Made by a program: the position numbers and the translations under genes
Assembly: GCA_050999295.1 (NCBI GenBank)
Contig: JBPCPI010000162.1
Coordinates: forward strand, 1 to 14,105
Direction: 5' to 3'
DNA from: JACCQS01 sp050999295
Lineage (GTDB): Bacteria; Actinomycetota; Actinomycetes; Mycobacteriales; Geodermatophilaceae
Length of the DNA stretch: 14,105 bases
The notes under the pieces: model-generated
Seen by the model: only the letters and a program-made list of their open reading frames with translations
The model's database searches: none
What the model was told of the DNA's origin: nothing
In this document: positions 13,229-14,105 of the stretch, one piece after another
How the letters are laid out: each line of letters starts with the position of its first letter
Numbering within the stretch: position 1 is the stretch's first letter

Positions 13229-14105
13229 CGACCGACGACGAAGGATTCGCCGGCACCGGCTTGGACTCGGCCTGGGTCAAGGACCTGGTGTCCCGGGCGT
13301 TGGCCGAGGATCTCGGATTTCCGGACGGCGGCCCACATGCCGGCCACGACGTGACGGGCGAAGCCACGATCCCGGCTGATCAGGTAAACACGGCCGTGCT
13401 GGTGGCTCGCGCCGGCGGCGTCCTGGCCGGCCTGCCGGTCGCGCTCGCAGTCTTCCTGACCTGCGGGCCGGGTACCGAGATCGCCATCGCGCACCGGGAC
13501 GGCGACGTCGTGGCCCACGGGGACGAGGTCGCCACGATCACCGGGCAGACCACGGGGATCCTGGCTGCGGAGCGGACCGCGCTGAACATCCTCTGTCGAG
13601 CCAGTGGGGTCGCGACCCTGACACGCGCCTGGGTCGATGCTGTCGAGGGCACCGGAACGCAGATCCTGGACACCCGAAAGACGACTCCTGGACTGCGAGC
13701 GCTGGAGAAGTACGCGGTCCGGGTCGGTGGTGGACAGAACAAGCGAATGGGGCTCTACGACGTCGCGATGATCAAGGACAACCACGTCCTGGCAACGGGC
13801 AGCGTGGCGTCGGCGATCGAGCGCGTACGCGAACAGTTTCCTGACGTTCCACTGCAAGTGGAAGTGACCACAGTGGACATGGCCCGCGAGGCAGTCGAAG
13901 CCGGCGCCCGTTTCCTGCTGTGCGACAACATGACTCCCGATCTGCTTCGTGGAGTGGTGGACGCTGTCGGCGGAAGGGCCGAACTCGAAGCCACCGGCGG
14001 GCTCACCCTGGACCGGGCGCGCGAGTACGCCGAGACCGGCGTCGACTACCTGTCGGTGGGCGCGTTGACCCACTCCGCGCCGATACTGGACCTCGCCCTC
14101 GATCT
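13225..14105 (+). CDS. nadC: nicotinate-nucleotide pyrophosphorylase (carboxylating), 3' end cut
   Basis: Quinolinate phosphoribosyltransferase, converting quinolinate and PRPP to nicotinate mononucleotide, CO2 and pyrophosphate. The frame is open to the window end with 293 codons, so only a few residues can be missing. ERTALN (116-121), DTRKTTPGLRALEKYAVRVGGG (149-170, given here in part only as DTRKTTPGLR) and MIKDNH (182-187) are the active-site segments. C-terminal SVGALTHSAPILDLALD is normal. The family motif NHR, which lines the active site, reads NKR here (K173, R174), and the usual SGG of the C-terminal PRPP-binding loop reads TGG. The ATG overlaps the nadB stop (ATGA), with GAAGG at 13211-13215 as ribosome binding site. 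In many actinobacteria coaX follows; that lies outside this window. Confidence 0.94.
   Translation, partial: MTTDDEGFAGTGLDSAWVKDLVSRALAEDLGFPDGGPHAGHDVTGEATIPADQVNTAVLVARAGGVLAGLPVALAVFLTCGPGTEIAIAHRDGDVVAHGDEVATITGQTTGILAAERTALNILCRASGVATLTRAWVDAVEGTGTQILDTRKTTPGLRALEKYAVRVGGGQNKRMGLYDVAMIKDNHVLATGSVASAIERVREQFPDVPLQVEVTTVDMAREAVEAGARFLLCDNMTPDLLRGVVDAVGGRAELEATGGLTLDRAREYAETGVDYLSVGALTHSAPILDLALD

Noticed and set aside
11933..14073. Two long minus-strand frames opposite nadB and nadC
   Set aside because: Both lie opposite confidently identified enzymes and show no domain pattern.

Overview
The window is high-GC DNA (roughly two thirds G+C), densely packed with genes. It shows frequent GTG starts, ATGA/GTGA stop-start overlaps, a mycobacterial-style PanC/PanD/NadB/NadC set and a 7Fe ferredoxin. 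Together these point to the chromosome of an actinomycete (Actinomycetota). I cannot name a family or genus with confidence. No rRNA, tRNA, CRISPR array, prophage or transposase gene was found.

Layout. (1) 1-2453, plus strand: a probable operon of a 5'-truncated ferredoxin-NADP reductase, a seven-iron ferredoxin (fdxA), an amidohydrolase whose GTG start overlaps the fdxA stop, and a small DUF6158-like protein. (2) 2447-3750: a repeat-rich patch holding copies of a hairpin-forming repeat that begins GTTGATCATCGG. It brackets a gene for a DUF559/Vsr-fold endonuclease-like protein. (3) 3764-7561, minus strand: thiolase, SDR oxidoreductase, MidA/NDUFAF7-type methyltransferase and Lrp/AsnC regulator, each separated by 100-130 bases that contain conspicuous palindromes or phased repeats. 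(4) 7562-8914, plus strand: a RhtA-like EamA exporter and a VOC/glyoxalase-like protein, divergent from the Lrp/AsnC gene across a 61-base shared promoter region. (5) 9098-14105, plus strand: a cofactor cluster made of a Rossmann/DUF2520 protein, panC, panD, nadB and nadC (cut by the window end).

How the genes work together. The pan-nad block supplies CoA precursors (pantoate plus beta-alanine gives pantothenate) and quinolinate-derived NAD. Its genes overlap by 4-8 bases except between panD and nadB, where a GAGCG-rich stretch, a possible promoter and a 13-codon leader ORF intervene. The reductase-ferredoxin pair should pass electrons from NADPH to an unseen oxidoreductase. The Lrp/AsnC regulator most likely controls the divergent exporter.

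The most unusual content is non-coding. There are four distinct classes of palindromic or phased repeat within about 4.5 kb (2447-6986): the GTTGATCATCGG hairpins, a 61-base GAGTGAAGG palindrome, a pair of 20-base GCGGTTATGCGC palindromes, and a 10-base-phased TGGCA array. I found no clearly novel enzyme system. The best candidates for something undescribed are the hairpin repeat family around the endonuclease-like gene and the twin palindromes before the SDR gene.
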